From Spirochaetaceae bacterium (GTDB lineage: Bacteria > Spirochaetota > Spirochaetia > Treponematales > Rectinemataceae): DNA of 64,000 nt. The DNA lies in contig JANYKC010000004.1 in the NCBI GenBank assembly GCA_025358255.1, forward strand, positions 1-64,000, written 5' to 3'. A program made the position numbers and the translations under genes. Positions 18,519-26,775 of this stretch are shown one piece after another (the first letter of the stretch is position 1; the number at the start of each line of letters is the position of its first letter). Below the pieces are notes generated by a model. The model was not told the DNA's origin. It did not search any database and saw only the letters and a list, made by a program, of their open reading frames with translations.

Positions 18519-19370
18519 ATGATCCACAACCCGGCCATAGACGCCATGATGGACCGCGCGTCCGTCCGGAGATACAGGAAGGAACGCCCTTCCCGCGAGG
18601 TGATCGAGACGGTCGCACGGGCGGGCATACAGGCGCCTTTCGCCTCCCAGCTCCACTCGATACTCCTTTCGGACAAGCCGAAAGCGCCTTTCGGCGCGCC
18701 TTTGTGGTTCACGATTTGCGTGGACCTGCACAAGCTGGAGCTCTTCATGAAGGCGCGCGGCTGGAAGCGCGTCACGAACGACCTCGCGATGCTCGTCTTC
18801 GGCATCCAGGACGCGGCCTATATGGCCGAGAACATGGTGATCGCCGCCGAAAGCCTGGGGATGGGCTCCTGTTTCCTCGGGGAATCGCCTTGGCTGGCCG
18901 ACAGGGTCGCAGAGGAGTTTTCCCTCCCGCCCCTCGTCATGCCGCTCGTCGGCCTCGTGATGGGCTATCCGGACGAGAAGCGCCCCCCCCGCCCGCGCTA
19001 TCCCCTCGAGTACAGCCTCTTCGAAGGGAAGTACCCGCAGCTGGGCGAAGCCGACGTGGCGGCGATGATGAAGGCCATGGACGAGGGCTACCTTGCCCAG
19101 GACTACTACCGCCGCGCCAAGGCCAAGATCCCCCTCGAGGACGGGACCGTGGCCGAGGGGAGGGAAGATACGTTCAGCTATGACGATTATTCCTGGACCG
19201 AGCACATCTCTCGGAAATGGGGGCAATGGTACAGGACGCCGGACGACCTCCTCGAGCAGTTCGCCAAGCGCGGTTTCTCACTCCTGCCGACGGCTGTTTC
19301 AGGCGCAGCCGCGGTCGCGCCCGGTGGCGGAGTCCCGCCCTCAGGCGCGGGCGAGGGAAAAAAACATTAG
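18519..19370 (+). CDS. Nitroreductase-family protein
   Basis: A 283-residue FMN-dependent nitroreductase-like protein. The N-terminal MMDRASVRRYRKERPSREV is the typical FMN-contacting RRS(V/I)R-(x)-F segment, and the middle AAYMAENMVIAAESLGMGSCFLG fits the second FMN/substrate block. A C-terminal extension of about 80 residues, ending in a Gly/Pro/Ala-rich tail, makes it longer than the usual 170-220. ATG 18519 is preferred over TTG 18501 because AAAGGAGG lies 6 nt upstream. It is co-directional with iorAB and 14 bp behind, so probably in the same operon; electron donor and substrate are unknown. Confidence 0.8.
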   Translation: MIHNPAIDAMMDRASVRRYRKERPSREVIETVARAGIQAPFASQLHSILLSDKPKAPFGAPLWFTICVDLHKLELFMKARGWKRVTNDLAMLVFGIQDAAYMAENMVIAAESLGMGSCFLGESPWLADRVAEEFSLPPLVMPLVGLVMGYPDEKRPPRPRYPLEYSLFEGKYPQLGEADVAAMMKAMDEGYLAQDYYRRAKAKIPLEDGTVAEGREDTFSYDDYSWTEHISRKWGQWYRTPDDLLEQFAKRGFSLLPTAVSGAAAVAPGGGVPPSGAGEGKKH

Positions 19371-20152
19371 AGCGCGCCCTTGCCGGCGACCCGGCCTTCC
19401 AGGAGGTCTCTGACAAGGGCGCTGTAGGCCTCATGGCCGGCCCAGGGATAATTGTGCCTCGCGCCGACCATGCCTGCCAAGCACGCGCCGGGGATGAGGC
19501 TGGTGAGATCCTCCGCCGACTTCCGCATGGAGGCCGGCTCCCGCGAGCCGACCGTGACGAGGACGGGGCAAGCCACGCGATCGAGCCCTGGCGGGGGAAC
19601 CAGCCTTCCGGCGAAGGCCGCTACGGGCCTGTCCAGGTTTCCTGTCTCCATCGCCGCGACATCGGCCAGGAAATCCTCCGTCATCGACGCGTCCGGGAAG
19701 GCGAATTCCCTGGCCTGCAGGCGCGCGATGGCCTTGCTCCGGAGCATCCAAAGGCTCATGGCGTTGAGGGCATGGCTGTCCATCATGCTGACGAGTGGAG
19801 AGGGGCGCACAAGGGCGCTCGACACGACCGCGCCAAGGACGGTCTCGGGCCTGCGCACGAGGGCTTCCAGGACAATCCTGGCGCCGAGCGAGTGACCCAC
19901 TAGCCAGGCTTTGCCGCCCAAGGCCGTGCCTTGGATGAGATCGCACAACTCGTCGGCTTCTTGTTCGATGCCCGGGAAGGGGCGGTCCCTCTGGGTGCCG
20001 TGGTCGTCCAGGTCGACGGCCACCAGGCGCCAGCGCCCGGCTTTCCCGAGGGCCTCGAGCTGCTTTTTCCACATCCATCCGGCCACGCCGGCGCCATGGA
20101 CGAACACGACGGCCGGCAGCTCAGCCGATCCGTTTTCCTCGCGGATCCTCAT
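19367..20152 (-). CDS. Alpha/beta-hydrolase
   Basis: About 261 residues with the alpha/beta-hydrolase fold: oxyanion region VFVHGAGVAGWMW near residue 17, nucleophile elbow GHSLGA near 92, an acid in the VLVTVGSREP region near 200 and a candidate catalytic His in GARHNYPWAG near 236. Substrate not predictable; related proteins include esterases and C-C hydrolases. ATG 20152 is chosen with AAGGAG 6 nt upstream; a TTG at 20158 overlaps that site. Ends tail-to-tail with the nitroreductase gene (4-bp overlap). It lies 34 bp behind a TetR gene on the same strand, suggesting joint control. Confidence 0.8.
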   Translation of the reverse strand: MRIREENGSAELPAVVFVHGAGVAGWMWKKQLEALGKAGRWRLVAVDLDDHGTQRDRPFPGIEQEADELCDLIQGTALGGKAWLVGHSLGARIVLEALVRRPETVLGAVVSSALVRPSPLVSMMDSHALNAMSLWMLRSKAIARLQAREFAFPDASMTEDFLADVAAMETGNLDRPVAAFAGRLVPPPGLDRVACPVLVTVGSREPASMRKSAEDLTSLIPGACLAGMVGARHNYPWAGHEAYSALVRDLLEGRVAGKGAL

Positions 20153-20186
20153 GGGCAACTCCTTGGGAAGGCACCGCGCCTTCCCT

Positions 20187-20753
20187 TCATTTCAGCAAGA
20201 TGACGGCGGCGCGGTCGGCATAGGCTTTCCTCACGGCCGGATCGCCGAAATCGAGGTCCAGTGCGCCGGGGACAAGCTCGGGATAGAGGAGGGCGCCGGC
20301 CAGCTGGGCCAGCCTGACCCGCACATCCCGCGCGCCGATGGAAGGGTGCGCGGAACGGAGGGCGGCTTCCACAAGGGCCAGGCCCGGCCCCTCCACGAAG
20401 GCGCGATAGCTCGCCGGAACCGCAGGGGCGTGGCCGAGGCGAGAGGTGAAAAAGGCGAGGGCCCGGCCATGCGCATGGACAGCCTCCGCGAAAATCCCGA
20501 CAAATCGCGTTAGGCGATCTTGGGGCGTCGCTGCCGGGTCGCGCAAAGGGGCGAAAGCCGCCTCGAGGGCGTCCGTCACGGAACGGAAAGCCTCCGCCAC
20601 GGCGTTGTCCTTGGTCCCGAAATGGTAGTTTACGGCCGAGACCGATGCGCCGGCGCGTTCGGCTATGGCCCTGACCGTGAGTCCCTCAAAGCCGCCTTCT
20701 CCGACAAGGGCAAGGGTGGCCTCGAGGATGCTCGCGCGAGTCGATTCGGTCAA
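20187..20753 (-). CDS. TetR/AcrR-family transcriptional regulator
   Basis: A 188-residue repressor with a clear TetR helix-turn-helix near residues 20-50 (EGGFEGLTVRAIAERAGASVSAVNYHFGTKD) and a divergent helical ligand domain. The only good start is TTG 20753, which lies inside a few bases of a 25-bp dyad operator, so the protein probably represses itself together with the alpha/beta-hydrolase downstream. Ligand unknown. Confidence 0.85.
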   Translation of the reverse strand: MTESTRASILEATLALVGEGGFEGLTVRAIAERAGASVSAVNYHFGTKDNAVAEAFRSVTDALEAAFAPLRDPAATPQDRLTRFVGIFAEAVHAHGRALAFFTSRLGHAPAVPASYRAFVEGPGLALVEAALRSAHPSIGARDVRVRLAQLAGALLYPELVPGALDLDFGDPAVRKAYADRAAVILLK

Positions 20754-20754
20754 A

Positions 20755-20779
20755 AGAACACCGTTTCAAACATTGTTCT
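20755..20779. promoter_or_regulatory. 25-bp palindromic TetR operator
   Basis: AGAACA (20755-20760) and TGTTCT (20774-20779) are inverted around the inner palindrome GTTTCAAAC (20763-20771); both dyads share one centre at 20767. It abuts the TTG start of the TetR gene, the classic autoregulatory position. Confidence 0.65.
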
Positions 20780-20816
20780 AATTTATGGCAACAATTGGGT
20801 TTCGTCAAGCCCTCGA

Positions 20817-22415
20817 TCAGGAACTGGCATCGGGCGCTGGGATGGTCACACGGAAAACGGCTCCACCGGCGGCGGCGCCGAGTGCCTTGTCCTGCGCCGT
20901 TTCGAGGTGGCCGCCCAGCTGGGAAGCCAGGGCCGAGACGAGGATGAGGCCCAGGTGCCCTGATTCCTCGAGCCCGAAATCCGGGGGCAAGCCGCGTCCA
21001 TGGTCGCGGACGGCGATCTCTCCCGAGCCATCCGCCCCGAAGGCGACGGTGATGGACGCCTCGAGCCTTCCCTCCTCGTCCACGCCATGCATGCAGGCAT
21101 TGAGGACCAGCTCGCCCAGGATTATCGAAAGAGGAGCGCAGATGCTCGAATCGATCTTCCCGCAGGCGAGGTCGATCCGCCGGGAGAAGGAGACCGGATC
21201 CACCCCCTTGCCGGCGCAGATGCGGCGGACGAGGGAATCGACGAGGCCCTCCACGGCATCCTGCCCGATGGCGATGCTCCGGTGGATCTCCTCTTCGGCA
21301 AGCGCAAGGGCGAAGACCTTGTCGCCGACCTCCGCGAGGACCGTCGCCGCATCCCCGGATCTCCCCTCGCTGGCAGCAAGGCTGAGGAGGCTCGAGACAA
21401 GCTGGAGGTTGTTCTTGACGCGGTGTGACAGCTCGTGGACGAGGAGTTCCTTTTCCCCGAGCGACAGCTCGAGGGCCGCGCTGGCGTCCCGGAGCTTTTC
21501 GAGGGCAGCCACGGTCTGGGCGTTCGAGCGCCTGAGGGCGAAGACCTCCACGACCGCCACAATGAGGAGTGCCAGCGCGACCAGGAAGAGCGCGCCCAAG
21601 GCCCACAGGAGCCATCGCGGGGCCTCGTACTCCTTCCGGGTCGGCACCTGCCAGACGCCCAGGATATCGCGCAAGGCCTTGGGGTCTTCCTGCCTGATCG
21701 AGCGTATCTCCGAGTCCAGGGCGAGCGCGAGGGCCGGGGCTCCGGGAGCCGCCCGCGAGGCCGCGAAGCGCAACTCTATCGGATTGTAGATCACCGAGGT
21801 CGCGGCGATGGGGAGGAGGGGCTCCCAGATGATGCCCAGCGAATTGCTGGCCACGGCGGCATCGATTTCGCCCTTGCCGAGCGCGTGAAAGAGGCTCGAA
21901 TAGTCGGGATAATATCGATAGCCGGGAGTCACGCCGAAAGCCCGACAGAGATCCTGGAGCGAGCCCGAACCCGAAAACCAGTAGTCTTCCTCAAGGGCAC
22001 CGACCCTGCGCCCTTCAAGTTCGAGGATGGACCCTATCCTGTCCTGGCCTCGACGCGCGTAGACGGCGCCCCAGTCCGTCATCACGGATTCCTTCGTGAA
22101 CAGGGCGAAGGATTCCCTCGCCTCCGTCCTCACGATGGCCGGTACCAGGTCCAGGGTACCGGTCCGCAGGCCGTCCAGGAGTTCGTCCCAGGTCCCGTAG
22201 CGGTATTCGATGCGCCACGACAAGCGCGCCGCCACGAGCTTGGCCACCTCGATGAAGATCCCCGCGGGCTGGCCTGCATCGTCCCGGAAGCATGAAGGCT
22301 TCGCGTCATAGTAGCCGAGGCGCACGAGCCGGTCCGTGGCCTGGACCGCGATGGTGGAGAGGGAATACAGGAGGGCGAGGAGGAGGGGACGAAGGCGAAA
22401 GCGGCGGGCAAGCAT
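20817..22415 (-). CDS. Solute-binding-domain sensor histidine kinase (HisKA_2 type)
   Basis: A 532-residue sensor. A signal/anchor sequence (LRPLLLALLYSLSTIAVQA) is followed by a family-3 solute-binding domain (residues about 28-250, starting LVRLGYYDAKPSCFRDDAGQPAGI). Then come a membrane helix (about 262-285), a coiled linker, and a HisKA_2 dimerisation box with the phospho-His in LVHELSHRVKNNLQLVSSLLSL near residue 320. The HATPase has ELVLNACMHG and RDHGRGLPPDF. HisKA_2 kinases usually phosphorylate single-domain or output-enzyme receivers; none is adjacent. ATG 22415 begins at the signal sequence; the open frame extends further upstream but only as antisense of the cyclase gene. Divergent from the cyclase/FecR pair. 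Confidence 0.85.
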   Translation of the reverse strand: MLARRFRLRPLLLALLYSLSTIAVQATDRLVRLGYYDAKPSCFRDDAGQPAGIFIEVAKLVAARLSWRIEYRYGTWDELLDGLRTGTLDLVPAIVRTEARESFALFTKESVMTDWGAVYARRGQDRIGSILELEGRRVGALEEDYWFSGSGSLQDLCRAFGVTPGYRYYPDYSSLFHALGKGEIDAAVASNSLGIIWEPLLPIAATSVIYNPIELRFAASRAAPGAPALALALDSEIRSIRQEDPKALRDILGVWQVPTRKEYEAPRWLLWALGALFLVALALLIVAVVEVFALRRSNAQTVAALEKLRDASAALELSLGEKELLVHELSHRVKNNLQLVSSLLSLAASEGRSGDAATVLAEVGDKVFALALAEEEIHRSIAIGQDAVEGLVDSLVRRICAGKGVDPVSFSRRIDLACGKIDSSICAPLSIILGELVLNACMHGVDEEGRLEASITVAFGADGSGEIAVRDHGRGLPPDFGLEESGHLGLILVSALASQLGGHLETAQDKALGAAAGGAVFRVTIPAPDASS

Positions 22416-22529
22416 GTTCCAAGTGTAGGCGCTTCCCGCGTTTTCACAAGCACCGGACCGGTTTCGGCCAGGCACAGGCTGGAAGGCCCTGATCCATCGA
22501 CGTATACTCAGGGAAGGCAGGGGGGAAGC

Positions 22530-23159
22530 ATGAACACTCGGCACATCATACAGACAGGCGCGTCGCAGGATCGCCTCGAGGATCTCATCCGGAGGAGGCT
22601 CGAGCCGGGAGCCGACAAGAAGCTCATCGACGAGCGGATCTGGGACCTTTTCGGGGAAGAATGGTGCGTCATGTTCACCGACCTCTCCGGCTTCTCCCGC
22701 CGCGTGGCCGAGTTCGGCATCATCCACTTCCTCCAGACGATCTGCGAGGCCGAGCGGCTCCTCCTCCCCGTGATCAACGAGAGCGACGGCATCCTCCTCA
22801 AGGTGGAAGGCGACAGCTTCCTCGTGATCTTCCGAAATCCGCGCAAGGCGGTCCAGTGTTCGCTCGCGATGCAGAGGACATTGGCCGATTACGACCGGGA
22901 CAAGCCGGAAGAGGACAAGGTCCTCCTTTGCATCGGCCTGGGACAGGGGCGTATGCTCAGGATCGGCGATGCCGATGTCTACGGCACCGAGGTCAACGCC
23001 GCCAGCAAGCTCGGCGAGGACCGGGCCAAGGCCTGGGAGATTCTCGTGACGGGCGCCGTGCGCGACGCCTGCGAGGGAATGCCCGACATCTCCTTCGAGT
23101 CCCTCTCCGATCCGCCGGCGGGCTGCGATCGCGCCTTCAAGCTCATCTGGAAGCCGTAG
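22530..23159 (+). CDS. Class III adenylate/guanylate cyclase-like protein
   Basis: A 209-residue protein consisting mainly of a cyclase homology domain. It shows the metal-binding FTDLSGFSRRV near residue 50, the loop KVEGDSFLVIF near 92, and YGTEVNAASKLGED near 150, corresponding to the purine/transition-state helix. The first metal Asp and the GD pair are present; the exact base-specifying residues cannot be assigned with confidence, so cAMP versus cGMP is open. No fused sensor domain. TATACT at 22503-22508 and a purine-rich ribosome site (GGGGGGAAG) precede ATG 22530. It is 4 bp from the FecR gene. A candidate cyclic-nucleotide-domain partner is encoded at 38401. Confidence 0.8.
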   Translation: MNTRHIIQTGASQDRLEDLIRRRLEPGADKKLIDERIWDLFGEEWCVMFTDLSGFSRRVAEFGIIHFLQTICEAERLLLPVINESDGILLKVEGDSFLVIFRNPRKAVQCSLAMQRTLADYDRDKPEEDKVLLCIGLGQGRMLRIGDADVYGTEVNAASKLGEDRAKAWEILVTGAVRDACEGMPDISFESLSDPPAGCDRAFKLIWKP

Positions 23160-23163
23160 GGAG

Positions 23164-24432
23164 ATGCGTCGCATAACCCGGCGGCATCGCCCGGCCCTGG
23201 CCTTGCTCGCCTTGTTTTTCACCGCCGCGGCGGCCAGCGTTGCCGCTCCTTCCGTGACCATCGCCGCGGAAGCCCCGCTCGCCACCATCGTCTACACGAG
23301 CGGTCCCTTCACCCTCAGCCGGGACGGCCAGCCGGTCGCGGCCAAGGACATCGGCGACCCGATCTTCGACGACGACTACCTGGCCACCGGGACAGGAGGA
23401 AGGGTCACCATCGAGTTCTCCCCGGAGACAGGGATGCGCGGCAGCCTTACCCTCGGCCAGAAATCCTCGCTCTACCTCAGGCTCGACATGCTCGGAGGCG
23501 AACGGCAAAACCAGGCCGACCTCATCGCGGGGCAGGTGGCGCTCAAGGTCAGGAAGCTCGTGGGTTCGCCAGGACTGACGGTCACCACCGACAACACCTC
23601 CTGCGGCGTGCGGGGGACCGAATTCGAGGTGACGACCTCGCCCGACGGCGCACTCATCGTGGCCTGCACGGAGGGGGCGGTCTCCTGCGACTCCGAAGGG
23701 AGTTCGACCTTGGCGGTCCCTGGGCAGATCGTGGAAAAGCGCATCGGCGCGCGACTTGAGCGCCGGGCAGTGGCACTCGAGGCCTATGGGAAATTCCGTG
23801 ACGGATGGCTCTCCGACAGGGAGGACGAATTCCGCCGGAACGCGGCCAGGACCGCGCCCATCCTCGTCTCGCGCTACCTCGAACTCCAGGGGAAACTCGA
23901 CAAGGCCTTGCGCTTGATGGAGGCCGACAAGGACCTGCAAGCCTGGAAGGCGGAGCGCCAGAAAGGCAAGGCTCCCCTGGGGAATCCAGAGGAGCTCGAC
24001 AAGGACATGGCACGGGTCGCGAAACGCCTCGAGGCCGCCAAGGAACTCCTAGGCGCCATAGAGCGCGTGGCGGCGCGGATCACCGCCCTCGAGGAGATCG
24101 CGAAGGACAATCCCGCCATCCTCGCCCTGCCGGCCAGGCCCGGCCTGAGCGTCGGGCAGTTCCTCTCGCGCTTCCATAGGGAGAGCGCCCAGGACTTTTT
24201 CCGCGCGGCGCAGGTCCGCGGCGGCTTCAAGGTCCTTCGCGAGCGCAAGAACGCGATCGAGCGGCGCGCCGCCGGACAAAGGCCCGGGTCGGAGGATGGC
24301 ACGAGGCCGGCCGGTGCCCCTCCCGGAGCCGCCCCGACCATGGCCACGCCGTCCCCCGCGGAAGCCAGCCCATCCTGGACGCCGACCTGCTGGCCCGGCA
24401 ACCAGGCATCGCCTACGGCCCGGGTCAGTTGA
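23164..24432 (+). CDS. Secreted FecR-domain protein
   Basis: A 422-residue exported protein. The signal peptide (RPALALLALFFTAAAASVAA) is followed by a FecR-type beta domain with LATGTGGRVTIEF near residue 75, SSLYLRL near 100 and the hallmark TDNTSCGVRGTEFEV near 140. The C-terminal half is helical and charged, then ends in a Pro/Ala/Ser-rich tail. Stand-alone FecR-domain proteins in spirochaetes are usually periplasmic or surface-linked with unknown roles; no sigma factor or TonB receptor lies nearby, so iron signalling is not inferred. Start ATG 23164 is 4 bp after the cyclase stop. Its 3' end overlaps the convergent M3 peptidase gene by 8 bp. Confidence 0.8.
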   Translation: MRRITRRHRPALALLALFFTAAAASVAAPSVTIAAEAPLATIVYTSGPFTLSRDGQPVAAKDIGDPIFDDDYLATGTGGRVTIEFSPETGMRGSLTLGQKSSLYLRLDMLGGERQNQADLIAGQVALKVRKLVGSPGLTVTTDNTSCGVRGTEFEVTTSPDGALIVACTEGAVSCDSEGSSTLAVPGQIVEKRIGARLERRAVALEAYGKFRDGWLSDREDEFRRNAARTAPILVSRYLELQGKLDKALRLMEADKDLQAWKAERQKGKAPLGNPEELDKDMARVAKRLEAAKELLGAIERVAARITALEEIAKDNPAILALPARPGLSVGQFLSRFHRESAQDFFRAAQVRGGFKVLRERKNAIERRAAGQRPGSEDGTRPAGAPPGAAPTMATPSPAEASPSWTPTCWPGNQASPTARVS

Positions 24433-26173
24433 GCCTTTTCTCCTCGATCGCGATGCGCTCCTCGATGAAGTCCGTGGCCTCCCCGAGGGAAGCTGCGTCG
24501 AAGGCGAAGCGTCCCCCCACGGCCTTGAAGAGCTCGGGGAGGGTCACGCTGCCGCCGAGGGAAAGGCCGTGGAGGTAGGACGTGACAGCGCCTTTGCGGT
24601 CAGCCAGGGAATTCCTGTAGACCTGCACCGCGCCGAGTTGCGCGAAACCGTATTCAGCATAGTAGAAGGGATAATGGAAGGGGTGGAGCTTGCGCTGCCA
24701 GCCCTTGGCCTTGGCCCGCTCCAGGCCGCTCCAGTCCACACCCTGGATGAAGCGGTCCCAAAGGCGTGACCAGGCGGCGTCGCAGGCCTGGGCGTCCGCG
24801 CCCGCGGGTCCCGCCTCGTAGGCCCAGTGCTGGAAGCCATCCACGACGGCCATGAAGGGCCAGAAGAGGAGGAACTGCTCCAGGTGCATGATGGCCGCGC
24901 GCGCCGATTCCTCCTCGGTGTAGAAGGCGCCCTGGGCCTCGGTCAGGTAGGGCGAGCCCAGGAGCTCCATGCCCATGGAGGCGACCTCGGCGAATTCCAG
25001 GGGATAGTCCCAGAGCTGGAAATAGGCGAGGGCCGGGTTCTCGTAGACGCGGAACGCATGGAAGGCGTGGCCCATCTCGTGGAGAAGTGTGTCCACGTCC
25101 CCCGCGCCTCCGGCCGCGTTCATGAAGACGAAGGGGCGGCGCGCGGTGTTGAAGCCCGTGCAATAGGCGCCCGGCGTCTTGCCTTTATAATTGGCAAGAT
25201 CATAGAGGCCTTCCTTCCTCATGGTCCGGAAATAGCCGCCTAGCCGGGGATCGACCCTGTCGAAGACGCCTTCGATCCTCGGTTCGAGGTCCTTCACGTC
25301 GGTGAAGGGCCGCAAGGGCGGCCTGCCGAAGGAATCGACATTGATGTCGGTCTGGCGCATCACGTCCACGGAGACGTCCCAGGGCCGCAGGGCGGTGAGG
25401 CCAAGGCGCTTGGCGCGGCGCTCGTAGACACGGGCCGCGGCGGGGACGACAGCCTTCTCGATGGCGTTCCTGAAGGTCTCGCAGTCCTTGGGCGAGTAGT
25501 CGAAACGGAGCCGCTGCTTCCATGTGTACTCGCGGAAGTCCGCGCAGTCCGCGTTCCGCGCGATCTTGCCCCTGATGCCCATGAGGCTTGTCCAGACCTT
25601 GTCTATCGCGCCGGAGTCGGCGAGGACACGGTCCATGGCGAGCCGCCAGCCTTTTCCCCTGGTTTCGCGCGATGCCCCGGAAAGCTCGCCCACAAGGCCG
25701 GTGACCGTCTCCTCCTTGCCGTTCCAGCTGACGGTCCTTGAGCCGACAACCTTGTCGTATTCAAGGGCGGTCTTTTCGTGTTCCGTGGCCAAGGGGAGGT
25801 TCACCGCCCTGAAAAGGGCCGCTTCCGCGCGCATGTTCCGCAAGGGGATGGCGAAGCCCTCGGGCTCCAGGGCGCTGGCAAGGAGCTTTTCCTTGAGATC
25901 CTGCTCGGCAGCTTGGGCGGGCTCGCCTACATGCTCGAGAAAGGTGGTATAGCGGGACTCCAGGGCGGAGTCGTCCGCGTGAAGGTCGAGGGCGACCTTG
26001 AACCTGGCGCCGACTTCGGAGACGAGGGAAGAGAGGGCTGTCCATTCTGACATCCACTCGGCCAGGTTTGCGGCGCTGAGGGTCCGCGTGGCGAGCCTGT
26101 CATAGTGGGGCTTGAAACGGTTCCAACCCCAGTCGAGGACCGACAGGGCATCTTTCGGGAGCTCGAGGGCCAT
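24425..26173 (-). CDS. M3-family oligoendopeptidase (PepF type)
   Basis: A 582-residue cytoplasmic zinc peptidase. The active site HEMGHAFH lies near residue 366, with the third ligand Glu in PLEFAEVASMGMELLG about 25 residues later. Late family motifs are FHYPFYYAEYGFAQLG near 510 and FDAASLGEATDFIEE near the end. PepF-type enzymes cut peptides of about 7-17 residues after import. ATG 26173 has AGGAGAAG just upstream; the open frame extends 12 codons further but without a site. Length matches the family. Confidence 0.9.
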   Translation of the reverse strand: MALELPKDALSVLDWGWNRFKPHYDRLATRTLSAANLAEWMSEWTALSSLVSEVGARFKVALDLHADDSALESRYTTFLEHVGEPAQAAEQDLKEKLLASALEPEGFAIPLRNMRAEAALFRAVNLPLATEHEKTALEYDKVVGSRTVSWNGKEETVTGLVGELSGASRETRGKGWRLAMDRVLADSGAIDKVWTSLMGIRGKIARNADCADFREYTWKQRLRFDYSPKDCETFRNAIEKAVVPAAARVYERRAKRLGLTALRPWDVSVDVMRQTDINVDSFGRPPLRPFTDVKDLEPRIEGVFDRVDPRLGGYFRTMRKEGLYDLANYKGKTPGAYCTGFNTARRPFVFMNAAGGAGDVDTLLHEMGHAFHAFRVYENPALAYFQLWDYPLEFAEVASMGMELLGSPYLTEAQGAFYTEEESARAAIMHLEQFLLFWPFMAVVDGFQHWAYEAGPAGADAQACDAAWSRLWDRFIQGVDWSGLERAKAKGWQRKLHPFHYPFYYAEYGFAQLGAVQVYRNSLADRKGAVTSYLHGLSLGGSVTLPELFKAVGGRFAFDAASLGEATDFIEERIAIEEKRLN

Positions 26174-26273
26174 GGCTTCTCCTTGTTCGTGGCCGCCCGA
26201 TGGCGGCACGTGGAGAGAGTCTGCCCCGACCCGCGCTTCCGGTCAAGCCGGAAGTCGCGGGAAGGAATCGCCC

Positions 26274-26546
26274 CTAGTCGAGGACGTAACTGCCCTGGGA
26301 AAAGGAGCTTATGACAACAGCGCCGCGGCCTTTCAGGTTGAAGCCCTCGCCGGCGAAAAGGATATGGTCGACCATGTCCCCTTCCTGGGTTATCCAGAGG
26401 CTGCCTTCGACACAGACAAGGGTCTTGCCGTTCACGGCCTTGAGGGTTGTAGGCCGCGATGCGACCACGCTCCTTCCGGAAAAGGCCCGGGCCTGGGGGC
26501 TGACAACCTCGAGAATGGCACTTATCTTCATAGGATTGCGGTTCAT
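26274..26546 (-). CDS. DUF2917-family small protein
   Basis: A 90-residue protein with the cupin-like DUF2917 pattern: TLVCVEGSLWITQEGDMVDHILFAGEGF, then GAVVISSF. The family has no known activity. ATG 26546 has a strong AAAGGAGG 5 nt upstream, which outweighs a 43-codon open extension. It is divergent from a MocR-type gene, an arrangement suggesting that the regulator controls it (inference). Confidence 0.75.
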   Translation of the reverse strand: MNRNPMKISAILEVVSPQARAFSGRSVVASRPTTLKAVNGKTLVCVEGSLWITQEGDMVDHILFAGEGFNLKGRGAVVISSFSQGSYVLD

Positions 26547-26775
26547 GCTTTCCTCCTTTGGACAATTCGTGCAAGGGCTTTTTTGCCCCGCACCTATACT
26601 ATAGTGAAAAGGAGGAGTACAATAACAGAGCCAGAAAAACGAAATTATCAACATAGCAGTTCGATTATTTTTCAACTGTTATGCTTGCATTCTTCGCAGA
26701 CTGTACTGTCTTCTGGCTTGAGTCTCGTATTTCGCGGATAGGACAATATGGAGCGATAATTCGCGAGGAGATGAA

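Noticed and set aside
22416..23288. N-terminal extension of the sensor kinase frame to 823 codons
   Set aside because: The extra part is antisense to the cyclase gene and has no family character; the signal sequence marks ATG 22415 as the start.
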